A DNA stretch of 64,000 bases from Flammeovirgaceae bacterium UBA5585 (GCA_002425185.1 DILT01000010.1:372001-436000); one strand, 5' to 3'; shown: positions 26,235-36,503, counted from the stretch's first letter. The notes: generated by a model not told the origin, from the letters alone. Translations and numbers: made by a program.

Positions 26235-28397
26235 ATGGCGCAATTACGTTTCGAAGCTTTAAAGCGTTTAAATGACATTCCCCGGATGCATATGGATTTA
26301 CCGGCTCCGAGGGTTTCTGATTTCTTTGGAGAAAATGTGTTCAGCATGGATCAAATGCGGGCATCTCTTTCTCCATCTGTATATAAAAAGGTAAGCCAGG
26401 CGATTAAGTTTCACGAAAAAATCGATGAAGATACAGCCGATGCTGTAGCTTCTGCCGTGAAAAGCTGGGCCTTAAATAAAGGGGCAACGCACTTTACACA
26501 CTGGTTTCAACCTTTAACCGGTGGTACTGCCGAGAAGCACGATTCGTTTTTTGATGCACTGGCCGGAATTGAAAAGTTTAAGGGCAGTGAATTGGTTCAG
26601 CAAGAGCCTGATGCTTCGTCCTTCCCCAGTGGTGGTATTCGCACTACGTTTGAAGCACGCGGCTATACGGCATGGGATCCAACATCACCCATGTTTTTAT
26701 ACGGTAAAACATTATGCATTCCTACAGTATTTGTTTCGTATACAGGCGAAACGCTGGATGCCAAGGGGCCGCTCTTAAAAGCCCTTAAAGCAGTGGATGT
26801 TGCGGCTACTAAGGTGAGCCAATTTTTCGATAAGGATGTACAGTCCGTAAAAGCTTCACTGGGATGTGAGCAGGAATATTTTGTTGTTGATAAGGGGCTA
26901 TTTAACGCACGTCCTGATCTGGTTATGGGCGGGCGTACCGTGTTTGGTCACTCACCTGCCCGTGGTCAGCAAATGGAAGATCATTACTTTGCGTCCATTC
27001 CTTCGCGGGTATATGATTTTATGAAGGAGTTTGAAGTAGAGGCGTGGAAGTTGGGTATTCCTGTGCGGACGCGTCACAATGAAGTGGCACCAAGTCAATT
27101 TGAAGTGGCTCCCTTGTTTGAAGAGGTAAACGTAGCCAATGATCATAACCAGTTATTGATGGATGTGATGTGGCGGGTAGCTGAGCGGCATAGCCTCAAA
27201 GTGTTGTTTCATGAAAAACCATTTGCCGGATTAAACGGAACCGGTAAACACAACAACTGGTCGCTGATTACCGATACGGGTGTAAACCTGTTTGCTCCAT
27301 CCAGCAGTGCACGTGATAACCTCATGTTCCTTACCTTCTTTGTAAACACCATTAAAGCCGTTCATGAGCATGCCGATTTGCTAAGGGCCAGCATCGCTAC
27401 AGCGGGTAATGATCACCGGCTTGGCGCGAACGAAGCACCTCCGGCTATTATGTCGGTGTTTATCGGTTCACAAATGACGGCCGTATTGGATGAGTTGGAG
27501 AAGAAGGGTAATGTGAAAATTGAAAAGGGCGACAACATGTATATGAAGTTGGGTATTGATCAAATTCCGGAGATCATTCTGGATGCAACCGATCGTAACC
27601 GGACTTCGCCTTTTGCTTTTACCGGTAACAAATTTGAATTCCGTGCAGTGGGTGGAAGCGATAACTGTGCTGTGCCCATGACGGCTTTGAATCTTATCGT
27701 GGCCGATCAGCTAACCAAATTCCATGAAGCGGTATCTAAAGAAATTGAAAAGGGTACTGAAAAACGGTTAGCGATTGTAAATGTATTGCGGAGATACATC
27801 AAAGAATCGAAAGATATTCGTTTTGAAGGGGATGGTTATTCAGAAGCCTGGGTGAAAGAAGCGGCCAAACGAAAACTAAGCAACATTAAAAACATGCCCC
27901 GTGCATTGGACGCCTATTTGACTGACAAAACGGTGGATATGTATAAGCGCCACAATGTATTGACTAAAGCCGAACTGGAAGCACGAAACGAGATCAGACT
28001 GGAGGCTTATATGAAGCGCATTCAAATTGAAGCTCGGGTGATGGGCGATCTGGCCATGAACCATATTGTGCCAACAGCTATCGCCTATCAAAATAAGCTG
28101 ATTGCCAATGCCAATGGTTTGAAAGGCTTGGGTATTGATAATAAAGCTGTTATTCAAACCATTAAGGAGATAAATGAACTTATTGGAATACTAAAAAACA
28201 GTGTTCGCCAGATGATTGAAGAGCGCAAACGGCTTAACAAGATTGCCGATACACACAAACGGGCAATAGGTTATTGCGATGATATCAAAGAAAAATATTT
28301 TGATACCATACGCGATGCCGTGGATGATCTTGAGCTTTTAATTGATGATGAGGACTGGCCACTTGTAAAATACCGGGAACTTTTGTTTCTTCGTTAG
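26235..28397 (+). CDS. glnN: Glutamine synthetase type III
   Basis: 720 residues, the usual length of GSIII and far longer than type I or II. Visible features are the GSIII N-terminal domain (RVSDFFGENVFSMDQM), the catalytic CEQEYF segment (metal Glu), TRHNEVAPSQFE, the glycine loop GLNGTGKHNNWSL near residue 333, NDHRLGANEAPPA and the RAVGGSDN segment with the Arg that contacts glutamate. It condenses glutamate and ammonia with ATP and is the main nitrogen assimilation enzyme in many Bacteroidota. It has its own promoter and a strong terminator, so it is a single-gene unit. Confidence 0.96.
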   Translation: MAQLRFEALKRLNDIPRMHMDLPAPRVSDFFGENVFSMDQMRASLSPSVYKKVSQAIKFHEKIDEDTADAVASAVKSWALNKGATHFTHWFQPLTGGTAEKHDSFFDALAGIEKFKGSELVQQEPDASSFPSGGIRTTFEARGYTAWDPTSPMFLYGKTLCIPTVFVSYTGETLDAKGPLLKALKAVDVAATKVSQFFDKDVQSVKASLGCEQEYFVVDKGLFNARPDLVMGGRTVFGHSPARGQQMEDHYFASIPSRVYDFMKEFEVEAWKLGIPVRTRHNEVAPSQFEVAPLFEEVNVANDHNQLLMDVMWRVAERHSLKVLFHEKPFAGLNGTGKHNNWSLITDTGVNLFAPSSSARDNLMFLTFFVNTIKAVHEHADLLRASIATAGNDHRLGANEAPPAIMSVFIGSQMTAVLDELEKKGNVKIEKGDNMYMKLGIDQIPEIILDATDRNRTSPFAFTGNKFEFRAVGGSDNCAVPMTALNLIVADQLTKFHEAVSKEIEKGTEKRLAIVNVLRRYIKESKDIRFEGDGYSEAWVKEAAKRKLSNIKNMPRALDAYLTDKTVDMYKRHNVLTKAELEARNEIRLEAYMKRIQIEARVMGDLAMNHIVPTAIAYQNKLIANANGLKGLGIDNKAVIQTIKEINELIGILKNSVRQMIEERKRLNKIADTHKRAIGYCDDIKEKYFDTIRDAVDDLELLIDDEDWPLVKYRELLFLR

Positions 28398-28418
28398 GTA
28401 TTAACCTAAACCTAAATG

Positions 28419-28455
28419 AAAAGCGGAAGACCTGTAACGGGTTTTCCGCTTTTTT
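28419..28455 (+). terminator. Intrinsic terminator after glutamine synthetase
   Basis: AAAAGCGGAA (28419-28428) pairs with TTTTCCGCTTTT (from 28442) and is followed by a T run to 28455; the loop holds a partly paired extension (GACC/GGGTT). Confidence 0.85.
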
Positions 28456-28508
28456 GTTGATCATCTCAAACGACCAAATCAGTTAGAAAAACCTTAGTTT
28501 TAACGCTT

Positions 28509-29984
28509 ATGAGAAGAATCCTGTGTGTACTTGGGGTGCTATTAACCCTTACCGCTGTTGGTCAGAAAAAAACGGTTACCAGTATTACCCAACAGATCAC
28601 GCGAAATGAATCGGAAGCCCACCTTACCTTTCTGGCTGCCGATGAAATGCGCGGGCGGGATACAGGCTCTCCCGAATTGAAAATTGCCGGCAACTATATA
28701 GCCACCTGGTTTCATCAACATGGCCTGAAAACCTTACCCGGTGCACCTGATTTTTTTCAGCCTGTAAATCTTGAAAAGTCAACGCCAGCCAATTCAGGAA
28801 TGGCCAAACTAGGCGATGATACTTTTCAGTTTAAGGAAAGTTTTTTGGTTTTAGGTGGGTCCAATACAACCTGGAACGGTGAGTTTATTTATGTGGGGTA
28901 TGGTTCTGAGGAAGAACTAGATAAGGTTGATGTTACCGGCAAGATGGTGCTGGCATTAGCCGGATCAAAAGAAGCGGATAATATCAACAAAGTTTTCACC
29001 GCCAGTAATTCAAAGTATTCAACTGTAATCGCCCGTGGTGGTGAAGGCCTGGTTGAGTTTTTAACGTTTTCACAGATTCCATTTCCCACGCTGGTGAATT
29101 TTTTTACCGGTGGACCGCGCTGGGGCTTGCAGGTGCAGGGTTCAGCACAACCGCATATTTGGTTAAAACCAGCTGATCTTAAGAAGATTAATTTTAGGGA
29201 AGGTGATAAGATTACTGGCAGTCTTTCTGTAGGTGGACAAAAACGTGAACCGATGCCCGGTAGAAATGTTGCTGGATTAATAGAGGGTACTGATCCAAAA
29301 CTTAAAGATGAGTATATTATTGTAACTGCTCATTACGATCATATTGGTGTTGGAAAGCCAACCGGAAATCAGGATTCAATTTTTAATGGCGCACGCGATA
29401 ATGCCATCGGTACCGTGGCCCTTTTGCAAATCGCAAAATATCTGAGTCAATATCCACCCAGGCGTTCGGTTCTTTTAGTAGCCGTCACATCAGAAGAAAA
29501 GGGATTGCTCGGTAGCCGATGGTACGTTGACCATCCATTGGTGCCACTGGAAAAGCATATACTGAATATTAACTGCGATGGTGTTGGGTATAACGACAAA
29601 TCCATTATCACCAGCATAAGTTTGGGAAGAACAACGGCTGATGAAAAATTAAAAGTTGCTGCCAGGGCATTCGGACTTGGTGTAGGCGGAGACCCTGATC
29701 CGAAAGAAGGTTTTTATGAACGTTCAGATCAGGTTTCGTTTGCTGCCAAGGGAATTCCTGCCATTAAGCTTCAACCCGGTCTGGCGAAAATGGATGATGA
29801 AATCCGTAAATATTACCACCGGCAGGCCGATGAGGTATCCACCCTTGATTTTGAATACCTTACCAAATTCTACAGAACCTTTGTTTATACAGTCTCGTTG
29901 TTAGCCAATGAACAAATCCCACCGTTTTGGAATACGGGTGATAAGTATGAAGAAGGAGGAAAGAAACTTTATAATCGTAATTAA
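28509..29984 (+). CDS. M28-family secreted metallopeptidase (first of tandem pair)
   Basis: 491 residues with a signal peptide ending near TAVGQ (residue 19). A PA-like insert spans roughly residues 100-230. The zinc-peptidase core has the ligands in TAHYDHIGVG, FNGARDNAIGT, the general-base Glu in TSEEKGLLGS, NINCDGVGYN and a late His in YYHRQADEVS. The family are exported aminopeptidases or carboxypeptidases feeding amino acid uptake. It is followed 15 bases later by a paralogue with the same layout, clearly from a tandem duplication (for example both begin LTFLA-DEMRGRDTGSPEL). Confidence 0.92.
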   Translation: MRRILCVLGVLLTLTAVGQKKTVTSITQQITRNESEAHLTFLAADEMRGRDTGSPELKIAGNYIATWFHQHGLKTLPGAPDFFQPVNLEKSTPANSGMAKLGDDTFQFKESFLVLGGSNTTWNGEFIYVGYGSEEELDKVDVTGKMVLALAGSKEADNINKVFTASNSKYSTVIARGGEGLVEFLTFSQIPFPTLVNFFTGGPRWGLQVQGSAQPHIWLKPADLKKINFREGDKITGSLSVGGQKREPMPGRNVAGLIEGTDPKLKDEYIIVTAHYDHIGVGKPTGNQDSIFNGARDNAIGTVALLQIAKYLSQYPPRRSVLLVAVTSEEKGLLGSRWYVDHPLVPLEKHILNINCDGVGYNDKSIITSISLGRTTADEKLKVAARAFGLGVGGDPDPKEGFYERSDQVSFAAKGIPAIKLQPGLAKMDDEIRKYYHRQADEVSTLDFEYLTKFYRTFVYTVSLLANEQIPPFWNTGDKYEEGGKKLYNRN

Positions 29985-29999
29985 TTTCAATTAACCTCT

Positions 30000-31499
30000 A
30001 TGTCTATGATGAGTTCAAAAAAATGCTTTTTATTAGCCATGTTATTTCTTGTTTCCGGCTTTGGCTGGGCACAGAAAAATCCGGTAGCAGAAGTAACAAA
30101 ATGTATAACCTCACCTGAAGTTGAAGCGCACTTAACCTTTCTGGCATCCGATGAAATGCGTGGTCGTGATACCGGGTCGCCTGAACTGGAGATAGCCGCC
30201 AACTACATTGCCGCTCAGTTTAAAATTTTCGGATTAAAAACTGCACCGGGCCTGGCCAATTATTTCCAGCCGGTAGCGCTTGAAAATGCTCATCCGGCAA
30301 AAGCAGGTGAGTTATCGCTTGGTGGAGATATTTTTAAATTCAAAGATGATTTTATTCTCTTCGAAGGTGGCAACCAGGAGTGGAAAGGTGATTTTGTTTA
30401 TGTGGGCTACGGCTCTACAGAAGAATTGAATCAAGCTAATGTAAAGGGAAAAATGGTAATTGCGCTGGCCGGAACAAAAGATTCCGGTGGTAATCCAATG
30501 GCTATTTTTAGCGCAGCCGGTGGAAAGTTTCAGGATGCGAAGAATGCAGGTGCTGCGGGCTTAATCGAAATCTTTGCTTCTCCGCAGGTGCCATGGCCGG
30601 CATTGGTAAACTTTTTTGCCAGCAATGTTTCCATGCGTGTAAAATCATCCACCAATGGAAGTGCAACACATGTATGGCTAAAAGACAGTGATGCTGATGC
30701 CTTAAAGAAAATTAAGGATGGCTCCTTGTCGGGATCGCTTAAAATTGAGGGTGTTAAAACCGAGCCTGTACCCACAAAGAATGTTATCGGTATGATTGAA
30801 GGAACGGACCCTAAATTAAAGAACGAGTTTCTGGTGGTGTCAGCGCATTACGATCATGTTGGTGTGCAGAAGAATGCACAACCCGGTAAAGATTCAATTT
30901 TTAACGGTGCACGTGACAATGCTATTGGTGTTGTAGGATTAATTTCAACCGCCAAGTACCTGGCGCAGTATCCGCCTAAACGCTCGGTGTTATTTATTGC
31001 CTTAACAGGCGAGGAGAAGGGTTTGCTCGGCAGTAAGTATTATGCCGAAAATCCGGTTGTGCCGTTAAATAAAACCGTTTTTAATTTTAATTGCGATGGT
31101 GCCGGGTACAACGATGTAACCATTGCCACTATTATTGGTATGGAGCGCACAACAGCAGAGACTGATCTGGCAAAGGCCTGTTCGGCTTTTGGAATTAAAG
31201 CCACCATTGATCCGGTGCCTGAACAAAATCTGTTTGAGCGATCGGACAACTACAACTTTGCAGTGAAAGGTGTTCCGGCCATTACGTTTGCTCCCGGCAC
31301 AAAAGCCTTTGATGAAGCATTGTTAAAGTACTATCATCAACCGGCAGATGAGGTGTCATCACTTGATTTTACTTACCTGATAAAATATTTCAGGGCCTAT
31401 GTATACGCTAATGTTTTGCTGGCCAACAATCCGGCAGTCCCTACGTGGAAGGCTGGTGATAAATTTGAAGCAGAGGCGAAAAAGCTTTATGGAAAGTAA
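30000..31499 (+). CDS. M28-family secreted metallopeptidase (second of tandem pair)
   Basis: 499 residues with a signal peptide ending near GFGWAQ (residue 25). Same layout as its upstream neighbour and all metal-site motifs kept: SAHYDHVGVQ, FNGARDNAIGV, TGEEKGLLGS, NFNCDGAGYN and KYYHQPADEVS. By eye the two proteins agree at around half their positions, with most differences in the PA-like insert and the substrate-side loops, which suggests split specificity. Both are probably on one transcript. The gene ends before a palindromic repeat shared with the convergent S41 protease gene. Confidence 0.92.
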   Translation: MSMMSSKKCFLLAMLFLVSGFGWAQKNPVAEVTKCITSPEVEAHLTFLASDEMRGRDTGSPELEIAANYIAAQFKIFGLKTAPGLANYFQPVALENAHPAKAGELSLGGDIFKFKDDFILFEGGNQEWKGDFVYVGYGSTEELNQANVKGKMVIALAGTKDSGGNPMAIFSAAGGKFQDAKNAGAAGLIEIFASPQVPWPALVNFFASNVSMRVKSSTNGSATHVWLKDSDADALKKIKDGSLSGSLKIEGVKTEPVPTKNVIGMIEGTDPKLKNEFLVVSAHYDHVGVQKNAQPGKDSIFNGARDNAIGVVGLISTAKYLAQYPPKRSVLFIALTGEEKGLLGSKYYAENPVVPLNKTVFNFNCDGAGYNDVTIATIIGMERTTAETDLAKACSAFGIKATIDPVPEQNLFERSDNYNFAVKGVPAITFAPGTKAFDEALLKYYHQPADEVSSLDFTYLIKYFRAYVYANVLLANNPAVPTWKAGDKFEAEAKKLYGK

Positions 31500-31526
31500 T
31501 TTAATATAACTCAATTTTCTTTCATC

Positions 31527-31591
31527 TGTCAAACTGAGCTTGTCGAAGGGTTTCTTCAATGAAAACCGGTTTCGGCAAGCTCAACCTGACA
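31527..31591. repeat. Palindromic repeat, GAGCTTGTCGAA family
   Basis: Imperfect inverted arms of about 24 bases (31527-31550 and 31568-31591), sharing TGAGCTTG and matching CAAGCTCA on the other arm, with a 17-base loop. It fills the space between two convergent genes. Repeats of this sequence type are widespread in Bacteroidota genomes; it may also act as a transcription barrier. Confidence 0.7.
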
Positions 31592-31605
31592 AAAGGAGTG
31601 ATTTA

Positions 31606-33264
31606 TTAATGAATATTCAGCATTTTTTTATACTGAGACGTGTTGGTTAAAACTTCAGTTGACTTTTTGATGTCCTGATCATACTTGAAGCTTACTTCAA
31701 TAACTCCACGCTCATAATGGTAGCGTGCGATGATATCTTCTTCCAGCAATGCTTTAATCTGGTCTTTATAAAGCATGAGTTCGTTCTTTTTACTCTCCTC
31801 TACCCTGGATTTTACCTGATCAAGTTGAGTTTTTAATTCTGCATAGTAGCGCTCCCGTTTAGCTTCTTCTCCCAGTCTGCTAAGCTGCTTGTCGATTACT
31901 GATTCGTAGCTATACTTTTTACCTTTCATCCACGAAACAAATTGCTGATATTCCTCTGGTGTTAGGGTGAAGCTTTTTGGATCGGGTTGGATATTCCGAT
32001 TATGAACAAACTGCGTGGAAAAATCAAAGATGTAACCTTGCTGAAATAAGGTTTGTGCCACCGGATGTACGTCATCCTGCGCAACGTATAGATCGGGCTC
32101 TATACCACCGCCATCGTAAACCGTTCTTCCGTTGGTTGTTTTAAAAGCATTTTTTAAAGAATCCGGAATAGAAGCAACACTTCCGTCTTCACGCCTGTGG
32201 GTATAATCTAACACCTGTATGCAACGACCCGTAGGGGTATAGTATTTGGCGGTAGTAATTTTAACCTGGGCATTGTAGGAAAGCGGCCGGGGCACCTGCA
32301 CCAAACCTTTACCGAATGACCGCTCACCAATTACCAGGGCACGGTCATAATCCTGCAACGTGCCAGCTACAATTTCAGAAGCTGATGCACTGCCCCGGTT
32401 GATAAGAACGACTACCGGGATTTCCAGGTCTACCGGATTATCAAGGGTAGCATAGGTAGCGTTCTGATCGGTAATCTTACCCTTGGTGCTCACCACCTTT
32501 TTACCTTTGGGTAGAAATACATTACAGACATTGACAGCTTCCATTAATAATCCACCTGGGTTATCCCGCAGATCAAGCACAACGCCTTTAGGATTTTTTT
32601 CTTTGAGTTTAATGAATGCAGCCCGAACGTTTTTACCGGCATCGGGTGTGAATTCTGTAAGCTTGATATACGCAATGTTGTTCTCCAGCATCCCTGAAAA
32701 GGGAACATTATTCATTTTTATTTTCTCCCGTTTAAATTCAAGTTTAATGGGATTTTCCTGGCCCAGTCGCTTCACCGTTAAGGTCACCGGTTCTCCCACC
32801 TGTCCGCGCATCAGGTTACCGGCTTCTCTTCTGGATAGGTTGCTTAGCTCTACCTGGTTAATTTTTAATATTTCATCACCAATTTTTAACCCTCCTTTTT
32901 GGGCGGCAAATCCTTCCATAATCATGGTTACTACGGTGCGGTCATTGAAGTCGCGGGTAATGGCGCCAATGCCACCATATTGTCCGGTGTTCATGGTACG
33001 GAAATCTTCTACCTGATCTTCCGGAATGTAATTGGTATAAGGATCGAGTGATTCCAGCATTGCATCAATGCCGGTTTTTATAAGGTGGTTTGGATTTACA
33101 TCGTCAACATACAACGCATTTACCTCCTTAAATAGGGTGGCAAAAATGTCCAGGTTTTTGGCAATTTCGAAATAGCGATCGGCCGGTGGGGTAAATGCTA
33201 AAACTACAGCACCCAAAAGGGTAATGGCTATAAACAATTTCAATTTCTTCATCACGTATTGCAT
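31606..33264 (-). CDS. S41-family C-terminal processing protease
   Basis: 552 residues; a second ATG four codons in is also possible. A signal anchor (about 6-25) is followed by the N-terminal domain, a PDZ domain (about 75-165, QYGGIGAITRDF to VKRLG) and the S41 catalytic core with nucleophile Ser in NRGSASASEIVAG (near residue 290) and Lys in GERSFGKGLVQ. The C-terminal 150 residues are charged and helical. Homologous CtpA/Prc enzymes trim or degrade periplasmic and outer-membrane proteins. It has its own upstream region divergent from the M16 peptidase gene. Confidence 0.93.
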   Translation of the reverse strand: MQYVMKKLKLFIAITLLGAVVLAFTPPADRYFEIAKNLDIFATLFKEVNALYVDDVNPNHLIKTGIDAMLESLDPYTNYIPEDQVEDFRTMNTGQYGGIGAITRDFNDRTVVTMIMEGFAAQKGGLKIGDEILKINQVELSNLSRREAGNLMRGQVGEPVTLTVKRLGQENPIKLEFKREKIKMNNVPFSGMLENNIAYIKLTEFTPDAGKNVRAAFIKLKEKNPKGVVLDLRDNPGGLLMEAVNVCNVFLPKGKKVVSTKGKITDQNATYATLDNPVDLEIPVVVLINRGSASASEIVAGTLQDYDRALVIGERSFGKGLVQVPRPLSYNAQVKITTAKYYTPTGRCIQVLDYTHRREDGSVASIPDSLKNAFKTTNGRTVYDGGGIEPDLYVAQDDVHPVAQTLFQQGYIFDFSTQFVHNRNIQPDPKSFTLTPEEYQQFVSWMKGKKYSYESVIDKQLSRLGEEAKRERYYAELKTQLDQVKSRVEESKKNELMLYKDQIKALLEEDIIARYHYERGVIEVSFKYDQDIKKSTEVLTNTSQYKKMLNIH

Positions 33265-33412
33265 ACTTCAATTTAACGCACGTCAGGGCAGATTTGATAC
33301 ACGCCTTTATTGATCGGAAAATTACGGATTTGAAAGGTCAGGTTGAGGCGGATGTAATGTAATGTTTATAGATTTAGTTTAAAAGCCTCAGGGGATAGCA
33401 TAAATACCCATT

Positions 33413-33441
33413 TTTGCCGTTAAATGTTTTCAGTACTTTAG
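33413..33441 (+). promoter_or_regulatory. Predicted promoter of the M16 peptidase gene
   Basis: TTTG (33413-33416) and TACTTTAG (33434-33441) are separated by 17 bases, resembling the -33/-7 pair of the phylum with one mismatch in the -7 box. It lies 21 bases before the ATG. Confidence 0.4.
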
Positions 33442-33462
33442 TTACTTACTAACCCCATAGGT

Positions 33463-36423
33463 ATGAAAAGATTCCTTCTCTTCGGTGTCCTTATTTGGAC
33501 GATCCTTTCCTGCACGGAAAAAGCAAAATTTGAAACCAAAACAGGTGAAAGCGGAGGATATACGTACGAGTATGTTACCAACGACCCGCTTCAAACCCGC
33601 ATTTACACCTTGAAAAACGGCTTAAAGGTTTACCTGAGTCAGTACAATGCAGCGCCAAGAATCTATACTCAGATAGCCGTAAAGGCTGGCGGCAAGAACG
33701 ACCCGGCCGATGCCACAGGGTTAGCCCATTACCTGGAACACATAATGTTTAAGGGAAGCGATGAGTTTGGAACATTGGATTGGGCGAAGGAGAAGGTTAT
33801 GCTTGATAGTATTGAGCGTATGTTCGAGCACTACCGCACGCTTACTGATTCGATGGAACGTGTGAACTATTATAAGAAGATTGATCAATACTCAAACGAA
33901 GCAGCAAAACTTGCCATTGCTAATGAGTATGATAAAATGATTGCCGAATTGGGTGGACAGGGAACTAACGCATATACTTCCGAGGATCGTACGGTGTATA
34001 TCAATGATATACCGGCTAACCAGTTGGATAATTGGTTGCAGATAGAAGCGAGCCGTTTTCGCACCATCGTTCCCCGGTTGTTTCATACTGAGTTGGAAGC
34101 CGTGTATGAAGAAAAGAACGGAAGCCTGGATAACGATTCATGGAAAAGTTATGAGGCTTTGTTGCAGGCTATATTTAAAAATCATCCCTATGGAAAGCAG
34201 ACTGTTATTGGCACAATTGATCATCTAAAAAATCCATCCATAACGGAGATAAAAAAATATTTCGATAAATATTATAAGCCGAATAATGTCGCTATTTGTC
34301 TTAGTGGTGATTTGGATTATGATATAACAATTGGCCTGATCGATAAATATTTTTCAGACTGGCAGCCTAATGATACACTTGAACCATGGACAGTTGTTAA
34401 AGAAGATCCAATTGTTAGCCCTGTTGAAGTTGATGTTTATGGGCCGGATGCAGAGTGGATGTACCTCGCTTTTCGTTTTCCAGGAAGGGGTAGTGAAGAA
34501 GCTCGACTGTTGAAACTGTGCGATATGATTCTTTCCAATTCAAAGGCTGGATTGATTGATCTTAATCTAAAGCAAAAGCAATTGGTTATAGATGCTTCCT
34601 CTTATATCAGTGAAAGTAACGATTATAACATGCACATTTTTGAAGCGAAACCAAAGGAAGGCCAAAGCCTTGATCAGGTAAAAGATCTTTTACACTCACA
34701 GATCGACTTGTTGAAAAAGGGTGAATTTGACGATTGGTTGATTGAAGCGGTGATTAATGATATGAAGAAAAACAGAATCCGGTATTATGAGAGTAACTGG
34801 GGAAGGTCAGACGAAATGGTAATGGCCTTTACCAACGGCATTGGATGGGCAGATTATATCGGGTTTACTGATGGGCTCCGTACATTCACAAAGAAAGATG
34901 TTGTAAATTTTGCTAACCAGCATTATGGCGATAATTACGTGTACCTTCGCAAGAACACGGGTGAAGATTCAAATAAACGAAGGGTAGATAAGCCCGCCAT
35001 TACAAAAGTTGAACTGAATAAGGAAGCAAGGTCACCTTTTCATGAAGCTATTTCAAAAAAGCCAGTGGAGAAATTGCAGCCGGTATTCCTGGATTATGAA
35101 AAGGATGTGCGTAAGCTGTCTTTACGGCAAGATGTTCCGGTGTTGTACAATCAGAATAAAGAAAATGATTTATTCAGGCTGTATTACCTGCTGGATGCCG
35201 GCACGAATAATGATCCAAAGTTTCGCGTGGCTGTTGAATATCTTGAATTTTTGGGCACGGATAAATTATCTGCCGAAGACATAAAGAAGGAATTGTATAA
35301 AATCGGATGCGGCTTTAGTGTTTTTGCCGCTGAGGATCAAACCTACATCACCCTGGAAGGCCTTTCTGAAAACATGGATAAGGCTATTGCCATTATGGAA
35401 GACTTACTCACCAATGCAAAGGCTGATGAGCAAGCTCTTAAAAATATGATTGAGGATATTTTTAAGAAACGCGATGACACCAAAAAGGATAAATATGCCA
35501 TCATGTTTGATGGCCTTATGAACTATGGTTTGTATGGAGCAAATTCTCCCTTCACCAATGTGCTAGGCAATAATGAGCTGCGCAAACTTCAGGCCGATGA
35601 ATTGGTTAACATCATCAAGGGTTTTACAAAAATGAAACACAAGGTGTTGTATTATGGCCCTTTAAGTGACCAGTCGCTGTTGGCCTCCCTTGAAAAGTTA
35701 CACGTGTTGCCTGAAACCTTAAATGACGTTCCTCCTGCACGTGATTTTGCCATGGTTGATGTTACCGAACCTTCTGTATACTGGACACATTACGATATGG
35801 TGCAGACCGAAGCGGTATTCATGATAAAAGGTGAGAAGTTTGATAAGGCCAAGATGCCGTATAGCCGGTTGTATAATGAGTACATGGGCTCACAGGTGTT
35901 TCGTGAGTTACGCGAAGCTCAGGGTTTGGCATACGGAACGTTTACTTCTTACCAGACTGCGTCAAAGGCCTCCGGAACAGATTCATTCTTTGGATACATT
36001 GGTACCCAGTCCGACAAGCAGGCAGAGTCGCTAAGCGCGTTGCAAAACATTATTTATACTATGCCCGAAACTGAGGACGGATTTAATGAAGCAAAAGAAG
36101 CTGTGTTGAGTGTGATTGAAAGTGAGCGCATTATTAAGCAAAGCGTGTTGTTCAATTACCTTGCTGCTGAAAAGCGCGGCTTAAATTATGATATCCGTAA
36201 GGATGTTTATGAGCAAGTGAAAAACATGACCTTGGCCGACATAAAAAAATTTCAGGAAGAAAACATCAAAAACAAAAAGTACAACCTGGTGCTGATAACA
36301 AGTCGGGATAAGGTTAATCTGAAGGATTTGGCGAAGTATGGTAAAGTGAAAGAGCTTTCGCTGGATGAGATTTTTGGGTATGAAAAGGAACGAAAGATAA
36401 ACCTGGAAGCTCCAAATCAATAG
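33463..36423 (+). CDS. M16-family zinc metallopeptidase (two-domain, lipoprotein)
   Basis: 986 residues. A lipoprotein signal ends at WTILSC (Cys17). The inverted zinc motif HxxEH is complete at H89-Y-L-E92-H93, with the distal Glu in the helix LFHTELEAVYEEKNG. Paired M16/M16_C domains follow: an active half (about 45-500) and an inactive half (about 540-970) that has the substrate-binding REAQGLAYGTF segment. This is the pitrilysin/insulinase-like clam-shell usually found in the periplasm, degrading peptides. It stands alone, ending in a strong inverted repeat. Confidence 0.93.
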   Translation: MKRFLLFGVLIWTILSCTEKAKFETKTGESGGYTYEYVTNDPLQTRIYTLKNGLKVYLSQYNAAPRIYTQIAVKAGGKNDPADATGLAHYLEHIMFKGSDEFGTLDWAKEKVMLDSIERMFEHYRTLTDSMERVNYYKKIDQYSNEAAKLAIANEYDKMIAELGGQGTNAYTSEDRTVYINDIPANQLDNWLQIEASRFRTIVPRLFHTELEAVYEEKNGSLDNDSWKSYEALLQAIFKNHPYGKQTVIGTIDHLKNPSITEIKKYFDKYYKPNNVAICLSGDLDYDITIGLIDKYFSDWQPNDTLEPWTVVKEDPIVSPVEVDVYGPDAEWMYLAFRFPGRGSEEARLLKLCDMILSNSKAGLIDLNLKQKQLVIDASSYISESNDYNMHIFEAKPKEGQSLDQVKDLLHSQIDLLKKGEFDDWLIEAVINDMKKNRIRYYESNWGRSDEMVMAFTNGIGWADYIGFTDGLRTFTKKDVVNFANQHYGDNYVYLRKNTGEDSNKRRVDKPAITKVELNKEARSPFHEAISKKPVEKLQPVFLDYEKDVRKLSLRQDVPVLYNQNKENDLFRLYYLLDAGTNNDPKFRVAVEYLEFLGTDKLSAEDIKKELYKIGCGFSVFAAEDQTYITLEGLSENMDKAIAIMEDLLTNAKADEQALKNMIEDIFKKRDDTKKDKYAIMFDGLMNYGLYGANSPFTNVLGNNELRKLQADELVNIIKGFTKMKHKVLYYGPLSDQSLLASLEKLHVLPETLNDVPPARDFAMVDVTEPSVYWTHYDMVQTEAVFMIKGEKFDKAKMPYSRLYNEYMGSQVFRELREAQGLAYGTFTSYQTASKASGTDSFFGYIGTQSDKQAESLSALQNIIYTMPETEDGFNEAKEAVLSVIESERIIKQSVLFNYLAAEKRGLNYDIRKDVYEQVKNMTLADIKKFQEENIKNKKYNLVLITSRDKVNLKDLAKYGKVKELSLDEIFGYEKERKINLEAPNQ

Positions 36424-36456
36424 GAATTAAATAGCTGTCCTATACCTTCTATCTTA

Positions 36457-36489
36457 ATACCTCCAAGGTCATTAATACCTTGGAGGTAT
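36457..36489. terminator. Perfect 13-base inverted repeat, possible bidirectional terminator
   Basis: Arms 36457-36469 (ATACCTCCAAGGT) and 36477-36489 pair perfectly over a 7-base loop. It sits between the convergent M16 gene and a small unknown gene. No clear T run follows on either strand, so it may be a palindromic repeat more than a terminator. Confidence 0.6.
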
Positions 36490-36503
36490 ATGGTTGTTTT
36501 ATC

